From Mucilaginibacter phyllosphaerae (GTDB lineage: Bacteria > Bacteroidota > Bacteroidia > Sphingobacteriales > Sphingobacteriaceae), in the NCBI RefSeq assembly GCF_004378255.1, contig NZ_SNQG01000003.1:581736-645735 (forward strand): a DNA stretch of 64,000 nucleotides, read 5' to 3'. The notes under the pieces are model-generated. The model ran no database searches. It had not been told where the DNA came from and saw only the letters and a list, made by a program, of their open reading frames with translations. A program made the translations under genes and the position numbers. This document shows, piece after piece, positions 42,856 through 52,223 of this stretch; position 1 is the stretch's first letter, and every line of letters starts with the position of its first letter.

Positions 42856-44970
42856 TTGAAAGCCGATATCAGAGTAGCGCTTGTAGGGAACCCCAATACC
42901 GGTAAATCCACACTTTTTAATGCATTAACCGGCTTAAATCAAAAAATAGGGAATTTTCCGGGGGTTACTGTCGATAAAAAGATAGGATACAGCCCACTGC
43001 CCGATGGCCGCCGCGCCGAGATCATTGATTTGCCTGGTACTTACAGCCTTTACCCCAAAAGCAAGGATGAGTCTATCGTGTTTTCTGTACTGGCCGAAAA
43101 GGATACCGAGTTAACGCCCGATCTGGTGGTTGTGATACTGGATGCCACCAACCTTAAACGTAACCTGCTTTTATACACCCAGGTTGCCGATCTGAAGATT
43201 CCCGTTATTATCGCCCTTAACATGGTTGACCTGTCAAAAAAGGCGGGCATCCGGATAGATATCGATAAATTGGCCCAAAAGCTGGGTGTGCCTATCATCC
43301 CCGTATCGGCCCGCAGGCTGGAAGGCATTGGCGAGTTAAAAGCCGCTATATCTTATGCCAACAAATTTGCCCTGCAGCAAAGCAGTATAGATGTAAAGGG
43401 CATAGCCCCGGAATTGATAACGGCCATAAGTAATGAACTGCCTGCCGATAACCCATATTTTGCCCTGCAGCTTGCCCACCAGCACGAGCATTTAAAATTT
43501 TTGACCCCTGCCCAAAGCAGCCGCATAGAGGAGCTGGAGAAAGAGCACGGTTTCCACACCCAAAAGGCACAGGCCGCCGAAACCATTGCACGGTATAATT
43601 ACATCAACGATGTACTTTATGATACGGTTAAAACGCCGGTAACCGCGCATGACGAATCTGTTAGTAATAAAATAGATAAGGTGCTTACCCACAAGGTTTT
43701 CGGTTTTGTTATTTTTATCGGGGTGCTGCTGTTCATGTTCCAATCCATTTTTGCCTGGTCGGAATACCCCATGTCGCTTATCGAGGCAGGCTTTGTGTGG
43801 ATAGAGGGTATTTTAAGAAATGTATTGCCCGCCGGCCCGCTGGCCAATTTGCTGATTGACGGCGTAGTGGCCGGGTTGAGCGGTGTATTGGTATTTATAC
43901 CGCAGATAGCTATTCTGTTTGCCTTTATATCCATTTTGGAAGATACGGGCTACATGTCGCGCGTTACGTTTATGATGGATAAGATCATGCGGAAGGTTGG
44001 GCTTAACGGCAAATCGGTAGTGCCGCTGATAGGCGGGTTTGCCTGCGCGGTACCCTCTATCATGAGCACCCGCACCATCGAGAACTGGAAGGACAGGATG
44101 ATCACCATTATGGTTACGCCATTGGTAGCCTGCTCTGCCCGCTTACCGGTTTATACGCTGCTGATAGCCCTGGTGGTGCCTAATAAAAATGTTTGGTGGA
44201 TCTTTAACCTGCAGGGGCTGGCCTTAACAGGTATGTATGTGCTCAGTTTAGTATCGGCGGTGATTGTTGCCTATGTAATGAAATTTGTTTTAAAGGCCCG
44301 CGAGCGGGGATACTTTATTATGGAGCTGCCGGTGTACCGCATGCCCAGGTGGAACAACATGCTGTTTTCGATGTACGAGCGATCTAAAACCTTTGTGCTG
44401 GAAGCCGGCAAGGTGATCATAGCCGTATCGGTGATACTATGGGTGCTGTCGTCATACGGCCCCGGTAATCGTTTCGAAAAAATAGAGCAGAAATACCAGC
44501 AGCCGCAATTCACCAAAACGATGACCGCAGACAGCCTTGCGCGTGTAATATCTACCGAAAAACTGGAAAACTCTTATGCCGGTGTATTAGGGCATGTTAT
44601 AGAGCCGGTGATAAAACCCCTGGGGTTTGATTGGAAGATAGGCATAGCGCTCATCACTTCATTTGCCGCCCGCGAGGTATTTGTAGGCACCATGGCTACT
44701 ATTTACAGTGTAGAGGGCGATGCCGACCGCATAGACTCCGTACAGGATAAAATGCGCAATGCCCGCAACCCCAATACCGGCCGCCCCGTATTTACGCTTG
44801 CCGTAGCATTTTCGCTGATGATGTTTTACGCCTTTGCCATGCAATGTGCCAGCACCGTAGCCGTAGTTTACCGCGAAACCAAAGACTGGCGCTGGCCTGC
44901 CGCCCAGTTTGCTTACATGACGGTGCTTGCCTATGGGGCTGCGTTTTTAGTGTATCATTTGTTGAAATAA
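42856..44970 (+). CDS. feoB: Ferrous iron transporter FeoB
   Basis: A 704-residue protein from a TTG codon at 42856 (MKADIRVALVGNPNTGKST). The cytoplasmic G domain has G1 GNPNTGKST (about 10-18), G2/switch I region with GNFPGVTVDKKIG, G3 DLPGTYSL and G4 NMVD; a GDI-like helical domain follows, then the membrane part with two Gate motifs (GGFACAVPSIMSTR and SFAAREVFVG, the latter near 600). It imports Fe2+ into the cytoplasm. Operon with feoA, promoter at 42579. Confidence 0.96.
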   Translation: MKADIRVALVGNPNTGKSTLFNALTGLNQKIGNFPGVTVDKKIGYSPLPDGRRAEIIDLPGTYSLYPKSKDESIVFSVLAEKDTELTPDLVVVILDATNLKRNLLLYTQVADLKIPVIIALNMVDLSKKAGIRIDIDKLAQKLGVPIIPVSARRLEGIGELKAAISYANKFALQQSSIDVKGIAPELITAISNELPADNPYFALQLAHQHEHLKFLTPAQSSRIEELEKEHGFHTQKAQAAETIARYNYINDVLYDTVKTPVTAHDESVSNKIDKVLTHKVFGFVIFIGVLLFMFQSIFAWSEYPMSLIEAGFVWIEGILRNVLPAGPLANLLIDGVVAGLSGVLVFIPQIAILFAFISILEDTGYMSRVTFMMDKIMRKVGLNGKSVVPLIGGFACAVPSIMSTRTIENWKDRMITIMVTPLVACSARLPVYTLLIALVVPNKNVWWIFNLQGLALTGMYVLSLVSAVIVAYVMKFVLKARERGYFIMELPVYRMPRWNNMLFSMYERSKTFVLEAGKVIIAVSVILWVLSSYGPGNRFEKIEQKYQQPQFTKTMTADSLARVISTEKLENSYAGVLGHVIEPVIKPLGFDWKIGIALITSFAAREVFVGTMATIYSVEGDADRIDSVQDKMRNARNPNTGRPVFTLAVAFSLMMFYAFAMQCASTVAVVYRETKDWRWPAAQFAYMTVLAYGAAFLVYHLLK

Positions 44971-44972
44971 CA

Positions 44973-45830
44973 TTAATAGTTGCACCATAGTTCAATAAGC
45001 CCTTTACGTGCTTTCGGGTCATCCCTTTTTACCAGGGTAATGGCATCTGCCAAATAATTTTTAGAGAGGGCCCGTATTTTTTCGGCTGCCGGCCTGTCTT
45101 CTTCATAATAGTACTTCACCATATTTTTAAAGGTAGATTTAGTTACTACCTCTTTTGCAGGTACGGTAAATTTATTAGCTTTTAATATACCTTGTAGTTT
45201 GTCGGTTTTTTCATCCGCCTCGATGGTGTTTTTATTCACCTGCATAAATACAATTGCGGGTGCTTGTATAAGCGTGATTTTTGCCCAGGATTGGTCTGTA
45301 ATACTGTTTACTACAGTAGTGTTAGGTTTTGATTGTGTTAGCCTGGGGTTGTATGCAGATACGAGTTGCAATGCCATAAGGTAAGTGCTGTTATCGCGTT
45401 CTTTGATGATTTTTAAAACGCTTTTCATCCCACTCTGGTCCCTATCCACTGCGTCTTTGTTTTTATACGCTTTTTCGCTTATATAGCTTTCAATCAGCCT
45501 TGCGCCAAGGTCTGCAACTAATTGTTTATTATCATTACCAATGGTGCGGTTTAATGTGATCAGGGCAATATCGCTTCTAAAGTGGGTATCGTCTTTTGTG
45601 AGAAGATCATTCATCAGCGTTTTGGTAAATTCACCGTATTTAAGGGAGTTGCCTACTACTTGCTGTTTTAATTGGTTTTCTTTTTCAATTAAGGCGTTTT
45701 CATGTTCCTTTAAGTCATTATTATACTTTAATATAAAGGAAACAATAACTAATATGCCGCCGCTTAGTATCTTTACAATTATATCGGCATAATCAAAAAG
45801 ATCTCTTTTTGTAGAAGATTTAGTTGTCAT
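44973..45830 (-). CDS. Unknown membrane-anchored protein, 285 aa
   Basis: I do not recognise the family. One transmembrane helix (IIVKILSGGILVIVSFILKY, about 17-36) is followed by a short coiled coil (DLKEHENALIEKENQLKQQV) and a helical domain. A C-terminal mixed alpha/beta part (about 185-285) includes PAIVFMQVN and MVKYYYEEDRPAAEKIRAL, a beta-strand/helix pattern like that seen in small peptidoglycan- or nucleotide-binding domains; that match is weak. It is richer in A/T than its neighbours, and appears an accessory gene placed between feoB and the SprT gene. Confidence 0.55.
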   Translation of the reverse strand: MTTKSSTKRDLFDYADIIVKILSGGILVIVSFILKYNNDLKEHENALIEKENQLKQQVVGNSLKYGEFTKTLMNDLLTKDDTHFRSDIALITLNRTIGNDNKQLVADLGARLIESYISEKAYKNKDAVDRDQSGMKSVLKIIKERDNSTYLMALQLVSAYNPRLTQSKPNTTVVNSITDQSWAKITLIQAPAIVFMQVNKNTIEADEKTDKLQGILKANKFTVPAKEVVTKSTFKNMVKYYYEEDRPAAEKIRALSKNYLADAITLVKRDDPKARKGLIELWCNY

Positions 45831-45942
45831 AAGAAATGGGTTTAGGTTATAAAACTAATTAACTATCAGCAATATACGTGTATTTGCTAACATTGTAATT
45901 ATTTTATAAGATTAGGCACTAATATTTATATCGGGGTAAAAA

Positions 45943-46557
45943 TTGGATAAAGTAACAGTATTAGCACAGTATCTTCCGCCGGATGCGGCGCCGCTTATTG
46001 GCCGCTGGATAGATCACTTTAAATGCGAGTTTAAAATTTCGCGCAATCGCGGTACCAAGTTTGGCGATTACCGCGCGCCATATGATGGCAAAGGCCACCG
46101 CATCTCTGTAAATTTCGACCTTAACCCATATGCTTTTTTGGTGACCACTGTGCACGAGTTTGCACACCTGCATACCTGGAACGAGCATAAGCAAAAGGCC
46201 AGGCCGCACGGTATAGAATGGAAGCGTAATTTTAAGAAGATGATGCAGCCCTTTTTTGATAAGGAGGTGTTTCCGCCGGATGTAAGGCAGGCTATCAGTA
46301 ACTATCTGGATAACCCCGCTGCTTCCAGCTGCTCAGACCTTACGCTATACCGCTCGCTGCGTAAGTACGATGCGCCGAAGGAATCTGTGCACACGGTAGA
46401 AAAACTGCCTTTAAACGCCCTGTTTAAGCTTAAGGACGGGCGCGTATTTCGCAAACAGGAAAAACTGCGCAAGCGCTACAAATGCATCGAAATAAGTACC
46501 CGCCGTATTTACCTGTTTAGCCCAGTTGCCGAAGTTGAGATAATAGGGGAACGTTAA
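45943..46557 (+). CDS. SprT-like zinc metalloprotease-fold protein
   Basis: A 204-residue protein from a TTG at 45943 (MDKVTVLAQYLPPDAAPLI). The SprT domain holds the zinc motif TVHEFAHLHTW (about 68-78) with the HExxH pair and a downstream PHG-type His loop (KARPHGIEWKRNF). SprT/Spartan proteins cut DNA-protein crosslinks in eukaryotes; bacterial SprT function is not settled. It is intact and long enough. A pseudogene module follows it on the opposite strand. Confidence 0.85.
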   Translation: MDKVTVLAQYLPPDAAPLIGRWIDHFKCEFKISRNRGTKFGDYRAPYDGKGHRISVNFDLNPYAFLVTTVHEFAHLHTWNEHKQKARPHGIEWKRNFKKMMQPFFDKEVFPPDVRQAISNYLDNPAASSCSDLTLYRSLRKYDAPKESVHTVEKLPLNALFKLKDGRVFRKQEKLRKRYKCIEISTRRIYLFSPVAEVEIIGER

Positions 46558-46559
46558 AA

Positions 46560-46905
46560 TAACCCGCGGTAAAATAAATGATTTTATGTTTTGTATTTAA
46601 CCAAATGAGTTGGCCGTTTTTAAAAATGGCAACCCTTGAACGCATAGCACCTGAATTATCATAAAGGTAAACCTGGTCAAACAAGTTAATATGTTTAACT
46701 AAGTTCTTTTGCTTAATCGCCGTTCTTCTTTTCTCTAAAGCAGCCCTGGCCGCTTTACGTGGAAAAGATAATTTCCAAATTCTTTTATAGCGATGTTATC
46801 AGGATTGATAATATAGGTTTTGATTCTGCCTTTCGCTATTAAATGAGAAGCCAGTGTTGTTTTTCCTGAACCATTCGGGCCGCCAACAACAACTAATAAT
46901 GGCAT
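46560..46905 (-). pseudogene. Decayed zeta-toxin-like kinase
   Basis: From the ATG at 46905 the frame reads MPLLVVVGGPNGSGKTTLAS (P-loop at about 8-16) and INPDNIAIKEFGNYLF, then a base missing from a T-run near 46768 shifts the frame to PRKAARAALEKRRTAI, and a deletion joins that to KQKNLVKHINLFDQVYLYDN-SGAMRSRVAIFKNGQLIWL, the C-terminal part of zeta-toxin/UDP-GlcNAc kinase-like proteins. The whole central kinase region is missing. It is non-functional. The ATG overlaps the stop of a small upstream frame (TGATG), the arrangement of a toxin-antitoxin pair. Confidence 0.7.
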
Positions 46906-47026
46906 CACAAAGCGTTTAACGGTTTGATGATTTCTTCTAATAAGCGGCCCCCCACCCGGCTACCTCATCAATATAACGCTGATTGGGGTCTAATGCATAT
47001 ATTTCTTCTAACGTTAGTATAATACT
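46905..47026 (-). pseudogene. Remnant of the partner (antitoxin-like) gene of the zeta module
   Basis: The minus strand encodes LTLEEIYALDPNQRYIDEVA-GWGAAY, then after a missing T (GCTTATTAGAA for GCTTATTTAGAA) LEEIIKPLNAL and a TGA that overlaps the toxin ATG. It begins right at the end of the 2-oxo acid dehydrogenase gene, so its N-terminal part is lost. Antitoxin role is inferred only from placement before the zeta-like gene. Confidence 0.5.
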
Positions 47027-47033
47027 AAGATAC

Positions 47034-49010
47034 CTAAAATTTCAACAAAGCATCCATTACTTCTGCCAGCCTTGCTTTGGCCATAAACTGGTCTTCCAGC
47101 GCTTTGTTCATGGGGATGGCGGTATCCAGGCTGGCGCAGCGCATTACCGGTGCATCCAGGTGTTTAAAGCAATGTTCGCCTATATAAGCCGCAATCTCGC
47201 CGCCAAAGCCGCTGGTAAGCGTATCTTCATGCAGCACCAGCACCTTTGATGTTTTGTGTACCGTTCTTACAACGGCCTCCTTATCCCAGGGCTGCAGGCT
47301 GCGCAGGTCCAGTATCTCTATAGATTGATCGGGGTGCTTATCTGCATACTCTAAAGCCCAGTGCACACCAAGCCCAAAGGTAATGATGCTGGCTTTGGTG
47401 CCTTCGCGCACAATTTTAGCCTTGCCTATTTCTACGTAATAATCCTCATCGGGCACGTTGCCGCTAATGCTGCGGTAAAGGCCTTTGTGCTCAAAATACA
47501 TTACGGGGTTAGGGTCGTCTATAGCGGCCATCAGCAGGCCTTTGGCATCATCCGGAAAGGCGGGATAAACTACTTTAAGGCCCGGCGTTTTGGTAAACCA
47601 GGCTTCGTTGGTTTGCGAGTGGAATGGCCCTGCGCCGCTGCCGCCGCCTGCCGGCATCCGTATCACCACATCGGCCGTTTGGCCCCAGCGGTAATAGGTT
47701 TTAGCCAGGTTGTTGATGATCTGGTTAAAGCCGCAGGTTACAAAATCGGCAAACTGCATTTCTACAACCGCTTTGTAGCCGTTTATGGCCAGCCCCATGG
47801 CCGTGCCCACAATGCCCGATTCGCAGATGGGTGTATTGCGCACCCTGTCTTTACCAAATTTTTCTACAAAGCCCTGTGTTATTTTAAAGGCGCCGCCATA
47901 CTCGGCAATATCCTGGCCCATTATTACCAGGTTGGGGTGCATGCGCATACTTTGCTTTAAGCCATCGCTTATAGCATCAATATAGCGCTTATTGGTGCTC
48001 ACATCAGATACGCGATGATCGGGGGTATTAAACAGGCGGTACATCGCCTGCTCTTCTGTTTTTACATGCGGTATAATATCGGGTTCGTTAAAAACCTTTT
48101 CTACCTCGGCATCAATCAGCGCGGTAAATTCATTTCTTAAATAAGGCACCCACTCGGTACGCAGCACGCCCTCGTCAAGCAAATATTTTTCAAAGCAATC
48201 CAGCGGGTCTTTCTTTTTCCACTCCTCAAATAATTCATCCGGAACGTATTTGGTGCCCGATGCTTCCTCGTGCCCACGCATCCTGAATGTCATACATTCT
48301 ATCAGCACAGGCCGCGGTTTTTCGCGCATCTCTTCGGCCAGTTCTTTAATGGTGTGGTAAACTTCCAGCACGTTGTTGCCGTCAATTCGGCGGCCTTCCA
48401 TGCCGTAGCCTGCCGCCTTATCAACCAGGTTGGCGCAGCGGTATTGTTCGTTGGTAGGGGTGCTAAGGCCGTAACCGTTATTTTCTATTATAAATATAAC
48501 GGGCAGGTCCCACACGGCTGCAATATTCAGCGCCTCATGAAAATCGCCCTCGCTGGTAGCGCCTTCGCCGGTATAAACCAGCGTTACTTTTTTATCGTTA
48601 TTTAATTTATCGGCCAGGGCTATACCATCTGCCAGGGCCAGCTGCGGGCCCAGGTGCGATATCATGCCGATGATCTTATACTGTTGCGTGCCAAAATGAA
48701 AGGAGCGGTCGCGGCCTTTGGTAAAGCCCGATAGCTTGCCCTGCCATTGGGCCATTAACCGCGAAACAGGGATATTGCGCGAGGTAAAAACACCTAAGTT
48801 ACGGTGCATGGGCAGGATGTATTCATCATCATTAAGGGCCAGCGTGCTGCCCACGGCGATAGCCTCCTGGCCAATGCCCGAAAACCATTTGCCGATGCGC
48901 CCCTGCCTCAGCAGAATTAACATCTTCTCTTCAACCAGGCGGGGCAATAACAGTTTCTTATAAAACGTTATCAATCCGTCGTTATCTATATTTTTACGGT
49001 TAAAAATCAT
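47034..49010 (-). CDS. Fused E1 alpha/beta 2-oxo acid dehydrogenase
   Basis: A 658-residue thiamine-diphosphate enzyme. The alpha part (about 1-320) has GEGATSEGDFHEALN through IIENNGYG, the GDG...NN-type TPP motif; the beta part (about 335-658) has EYGGAFKITQGF, FADFVTCGFNQIINN, RMPAGGGSGAGPFHSQ. This one-chain layout is that of the branched-chain or pyruvate E1 common in Bacteroidota. It decarboxylates a 2-oxo acid and transfers the acyl to E2 lipoate. E2 and E3 genes are not nearby. The branched-chain substrate is more probable than pyruvate from the architecture, but this is inference. Confidence 0.88.
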   Translation of the reverse strand: MIFNRKNIDNDGLITFYKKLLLPRLVEEKMLILLRQGRIGKWFSGIGQEAIAVGSTLALNDDEYILPMHRNLGVFTSRNIPVSRLMAQWQGKLSGFTKGRDRSFHFGTQQYKIIGMISHLGPQLALADGIALADKLNNDKKVTLVYTGEGATSEGDFHEALNIAAVWDLPVIFIIENNGYGLSTPTNEQYRCANLVDKAAGYGMEGRRIDGNNVLEVYHTIKELAEEMREKPRPVLIECMTFRMRGHEEASGTKYVPDELFEEWKKKDPLDCFEKYLLDEGVLRTEWVPYLRNEFTALIDAEVEKVFNEPDIIPHVKTEEQAMYRLFNTPDHRVSDVSTNKRYIDAISDGLKQSMRMHPNLVIMGQDIAEYGGAFKITQGFVEKFGKDRVRNTPICESGIVGTAMGLAINGYKAVVEMQFADFVTCGFNQIINNLAKTYYRWGQTADVVIRMPAGGGSGAGPFHSQTNEAWFTKTPGLKVVYPAFPDDAKGLLMAAIDDPNPVMYFEHKGLYRSISGNVPDEDYYVEIGKAKIVREGTKASIITFGLGVHWALEYADKHPDQSIEILDLRSLQPWDKEAVVRTVHKTSKVLVLHEDTLTSGFGGEIAAYIGEHCFKHLDAPVMRCASLDTAIPMNKALEDQFMAKARLAEVMDALLKF

Positions 49011-49068
49011 CGGGTAAAGCTAAGAAGTTTTTAAAACTTTGTATGTTTGAACAATCCATCTTTTCGCT

Positions 49069-49917
49069 ATGAAGCAATTGTACGTTAGAATACTTATTAT
49101 GTTTGCATTTTTTGGTTTGGTAGCTTTTATACCCGACCATTTTTTGATGCCCGAAAACTTTTATCTGCATAAAGGGGATAAACTTAACCTGCACCTGCTA
49201 TCGGGCGAAAACCTGGTGAAAGACCGGGAAGTACCCTACACCAAGGCGCAAACCACAAAGTTTATGGTGTACGACGGATCTAAAAAAGACGACCTGGCAG
49301 CAGTGACCAAAAATGATGCATCGCCGCTGCTAACTTATGCCGTGGCAAACAGCGGGCTGGTAATGGTGCAGCTAAACAGTAACGAACTGAACGATATACC
49401 CCGCGAGGATTTTTTACCCTACCTTACCGAGCAGGGTTATGATGATATTGCCGATAAACTGAAAAACAGCAATGCCTTAAACTTTACCGAAAAATACAAC
49501 CGCTACCTTAAAGCGCTTGTTACGGTGGATAACGGCGGCGGCAATGCTTACGAAAAGATACTGAACGATGATTTTGAGATCATCCTGAAACGTAACCCAT
49601 ACAAATTGAACTATGGCGATGATATAACTGCCGTAGTGAACTTTAAAGGCAAACCGTTTGCAGGGCAGGTAATGCTGTATATTAAAACCGCATCGGGCAA
49701 TGTGTACCCGCAAAAACTGCTAAGTGATGCCCAGGGGAAAGTTTATTTTACGGTTAGCCGCGAAGGCATTTACCTGCTAAGGGCTACCAAGTTCGAAGCA
49801 TCTAAAGGTAAGGATGCCGATTACGAAACATGGGTAGCCAGCTATACCTTCGCTTTTAGTAACAATGATGATGCGCCGAACACTTATAAAGAGTTTGGCT
49901 TTGGCGACAAGCATTAA
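49069..49917 (+). CDS. DUF4198 secreted or membrane-anchored protein
   Basis: A 282-residue protein with an N-terminal hydrophobic segment (YVRILIMFAFFGLVAFI) then HFLMPENFYLHKGDKLNLHL, typical of DUF4198. The C-terminal NYGDDITAVVNFKGKPFAGQ and GKVYFTVSREGIYLLRATKF are Ig-like strands. The family is often found with metal transporters and may bind metal, but no such gene adjoins it. The gene is divergent from the E1 gene with only 58 nt between starts. Confidence 0.75.
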   Translation: MKQLYVRILIMFAFFGLVAFIPDHFLMPENFYLHKGDKLNLHLLSGENLVKDREVPYTKAQTTKFMVYDGSKKDDLAAVTKNDASPLLTYAVANSGLVMVQLNSNELNDIPREDFLPYLTEQGYDDIADKLKNSNALNFTEKYNRYLKALVTVDNGGGNAYEKILNDDFEIILKRNPYKLNYGDDITAVVNFKGKPFAGQVMLYIKTASGNVYPQKLLSDAQGKVYFTVSREGIYLLRATKFEASKGKDADYETWVASYTFAFSNNDDAPNTYKEFGFGDKH

Positions 49918-49928
49918 TTAGCTATGTT

Positions 49929-50192
49929 GGGCTAAAGCCCGAAAATTGATTGTTTGTTATCCGTTGACTGAAGCCAACGGCAATGATGTTTGTGTGTTCC
50001 ACATTGTTGTTTAAGATAAAATCATTGCTATTCCATTTATGGGACGGATAAGAGGACGCATAACCCCTCCCTGCCATTACACAGATCATCCGCACCCCTC
50101 CCCAAGGAGGGAATTAATAAATAACCCAATAGTATCCGTTGTTGTTTAAGATAAAAATCATTGCCGTCCCATTTATGGCACGGATAAAGAGC
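49929..50192. repeat. Intergenic repeat cluster
   Basis: It contains a palindrome CCGTTG...CAACGG at 49961-49980, a direct repeat pair (50004-50054 and 50139-50191, TTGTTGTTTAAGATAAAA...CGGATAA-AGAG, roughly 90% alike) and between them a half-copy of the GC-rich repeat (50060-50115). It looks like nested insertion of one repeat into another, with flanking duplication. No coding sequence. Confidence 0.75.
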
Positions 50193-50741
50193 TTATCCTA
50201 AAAACTGCAGCTTCTCCGGGTCGAACCAGGGTTTTAACTCGTAGCGTACCTGCAGCAGGCCGGTATCATAGGCTTGCTGGCCCATAAATATTAGCCCAAC
50301 GCGGTCTTTAATATCTTTAAACAACGGTTTGCCTTCACCTAATATAACAGGATGAATGGATAGCAACAGCTCGCTTACCATGCGCTTATTCATAAAGGCC
50401 GAGATGATTTCGGCACCGCCGAACAGCCAGATATCGCCGCCATCCGTATCCATAATTTCTGCCACTGCGGCATCAAAACCGGCAGATGGGATGATGTGGA
50501 AAGTTTCGCCGGGCTGTTTAACTATCGTATCCGAAAAAACGTAAATCTTTTTAATGGGGAACATAGCCGTATCGGCACGGATCATGTCGAAACTTTTGCG
50601 GCCGATAAACAGGGTATCGGTGTTTGCAAAAAAAGCCTCCATGCCGTAATCCTGGTCGGTAAGGCACCAATCATATTCCCCGTTGGGGCCTTCAATAAAA
50701 CCATCAAGGCTCATGGCCAGGTTCAAGATCACTTTACGCAT
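50193..50741 (-). CDS. Dihydrofolate-reductase-family protein
   Basis: A 182-residue protein of the RibD/DHFR-like fold: MRKVILNLAMSLDGFIEGPN-GEYDW at the start, FIGRKSFDMI (about 46-55), and GGDIWLFGGAEIISAFM (about 96-112) for the NADP site. Members are usually annotated only as DHFR family and are not the housekeeping FolA. Substrate unknown. It lies 17 nt downstream of the LutB-like gene on the same strand, likely co-transcribed. Confidence 0.85.
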   Translation of the reverse strand: MRKVILNLAMSLDGFIEGPNGEYDWCLTDQDYGMEAFFANTDTLFIGRKSFDMIRADTAMFPIKKIYVFSDTIVKQPGETFHIIPSAGFDAAVAEIMDTDGGDIWLFGGAEIISAFMNKRMVSELLLSIHPVILGEGKPLFKDIKDRVGLIFMGQQAYDTGLLQVRYELKPWFDPEKLQFLG

Positions 50742-50758
50742 GTTTTTGGCTTATAAAT

Positions 50759-52141
50759 TTATTCGGGGCGGTTGCCCTCTTTCCATTGCTGACTAAACGA
50801 TTTTGCAGATACCTGCGGCATTTCCCTTTGTGCGCCCCATGATTTTTTGAAGAAAAGCTTCATGAAAAAGTTTTTGGTTTTGCCGCTAAAAAAATCGGTA
50901 AGGCTGCGTTTAAGCATGGCTTTTTTCCAGGCGGCCCAGCCCCATTTTTCTTTGGTGGCCACCAGCCCGTCGTTCACCGCATCGCGGCGGTTAAGCAGCA
51001 GCATTTTATGAATATCTATTTTAACGGGGCAAACCTCGGTACATTTGCCGCACAGGCTTGATGCGTAGCTAAGGTGTTTAAACTCTTCCATGCCGCGCAT
51101 GTGCGGGGTTATTACCGAGCCTATAGGGCCGCTGTAAGTGGTCTCATAAGTGTGGCCGCCAATATTTTGGTAAACCGGGCATACGTTAAGGCAGGCACCG
51201 CAGCGGATGCAGTATAAGCCCTGCCGCTGTTCTTTTTGGGCCAGCAGGCTGGTGCGGCCGTTATCCAGCAGTACTACATACATTTCTTCGGGGCCGTCGG
51301 TTTCGTTGGGCTGGCGGGGGCCGCTTAATATGGTGTTGTAAACCGTTATATTTTGCCCGGTGCCATGCGTGGCCAGCATAGGCCAAAACAGGTCAAGATC
51401 GGTTATGGAGGGGATGATCTTTTCTATCCCTACCACAGCTATCTGTATCTTGGGGAAGGTTGTGGTTAAGCGCCCGTTGCCCTCATTCTCGCTGATAGAG
51501 ATACTGCCGGTATCGGCAATCAAAAAATTGGCGCCGGTAATGCCTACATCGGCCTGCAGGTATTTTTCGCGCAGCAATTCGCGGGCTTTTTGGGTGAGCT
51601 GCTCGGGCGTAAGATCCAGCGGGGTGCCAAACTTTTGGTTAAAAAGCCGGGCAATATCCTCTTTAGATAAATGCATGGCCGGGGTAACAATATGGTAGGG
51701 CTTTTGGCCAAGCAGCTGCAGAATGTATTCGCCCAGGTCGCTCTCTATCGATTCAATGTGGTTCTTTTCCAGAAACTCATTCAAATGAATTTCTTCGGTA
51801 GCCATTGATTTTGATTTGATAACCGTTTTGGCACCGGCTTTTTGGATGATGTTCAGGATCTCGCGGTTGGCTTCTTCGGCATCGTTAGCCCATATCACCT
51901 TACCGCCGCGCTTTAAAAAGTTAGATTCGAACTCGGGCAAAAACTTATCCAGGTTTTCCATCACCTTCCATTTGATGACATGCCCCTTTTTTTTAGAATT
52001 ATCCAGGTTGATCATCCGCGACAGGCCTTTTTCAAACGCATTTTCGTATTTATCAATGCTATTATTGATGATACGGCGATGATCTGCCTCAAATGCCTTC
52101 TCTTCAGACGCTACCAGAAATTCCTCAGCAGTGTTTCCCAT
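50759..52141 (-). CDS. LutB/LldF-type iron-sulfur electron transport protein
   Basis: From the ATG at 52141 (MGNTAEEFLVASEEKAFEAD) it is 460 residues. The LUD-type domain comes first, then CIRCGACLNVCPVYQ and CGKCTEVCPVKI (about 300-360), two [4Fe-4S] ligand sets. LutB works with LutA and LutC in lactate oxidation. Here neither neighbour is present within the window: the next gene is a DHFR-like reductase. So either the partners are elsewhere or it has another role. The six-residue longer start at 52159 has no clear support. Confidence 0.85.
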   Translation of the reverse strand: MGNTAEEFLVASEEKAFEADHRRIINNSIDKYENAFEKGLSRMINLDNSKKKGHVIKWKVMENLDKFLPEFESNFLKRGGKVIWANDAEEANREILNIIQKAGAKTVIKSKSMATEEIHLNEFLEKNHIESIESDLGEYILQLLGQKPYHIVTPAMHLSKEDIARLFNQKFGTPLDLTPEQLTQKARELLREKYLQADVGITGANFLIADTGSISISENEGNGRLTTTFPKIQIAVVGIEKIIPSITDLDLFWPMLATHGTGQNITVYNTILSGPRQPNETDGPEEMYVVLLDNGRTSLLAQKEQRQGLYCIRCGACLNVCPVYQNIGGHTYETTYSGPIGSVITPHMRGMEEFKHLSYASSLCGKCTEVCPVKIDIHKMLLLNRRDAVNDGLVATKEKWGWAAWKKAMLKRSLTDFFSGKTKNFFMKLFFKKSWGAQREMPQVSAKSFSQQWKEGNRPE

Positions 52142-52223
52142 TGATGCGAAATTAAACAAAGCAATTAACAGTTTTAATAGTGAGTTAAAATTACTGTAAT
52201 ATGTTAACCCTGTTAAGGTATTT

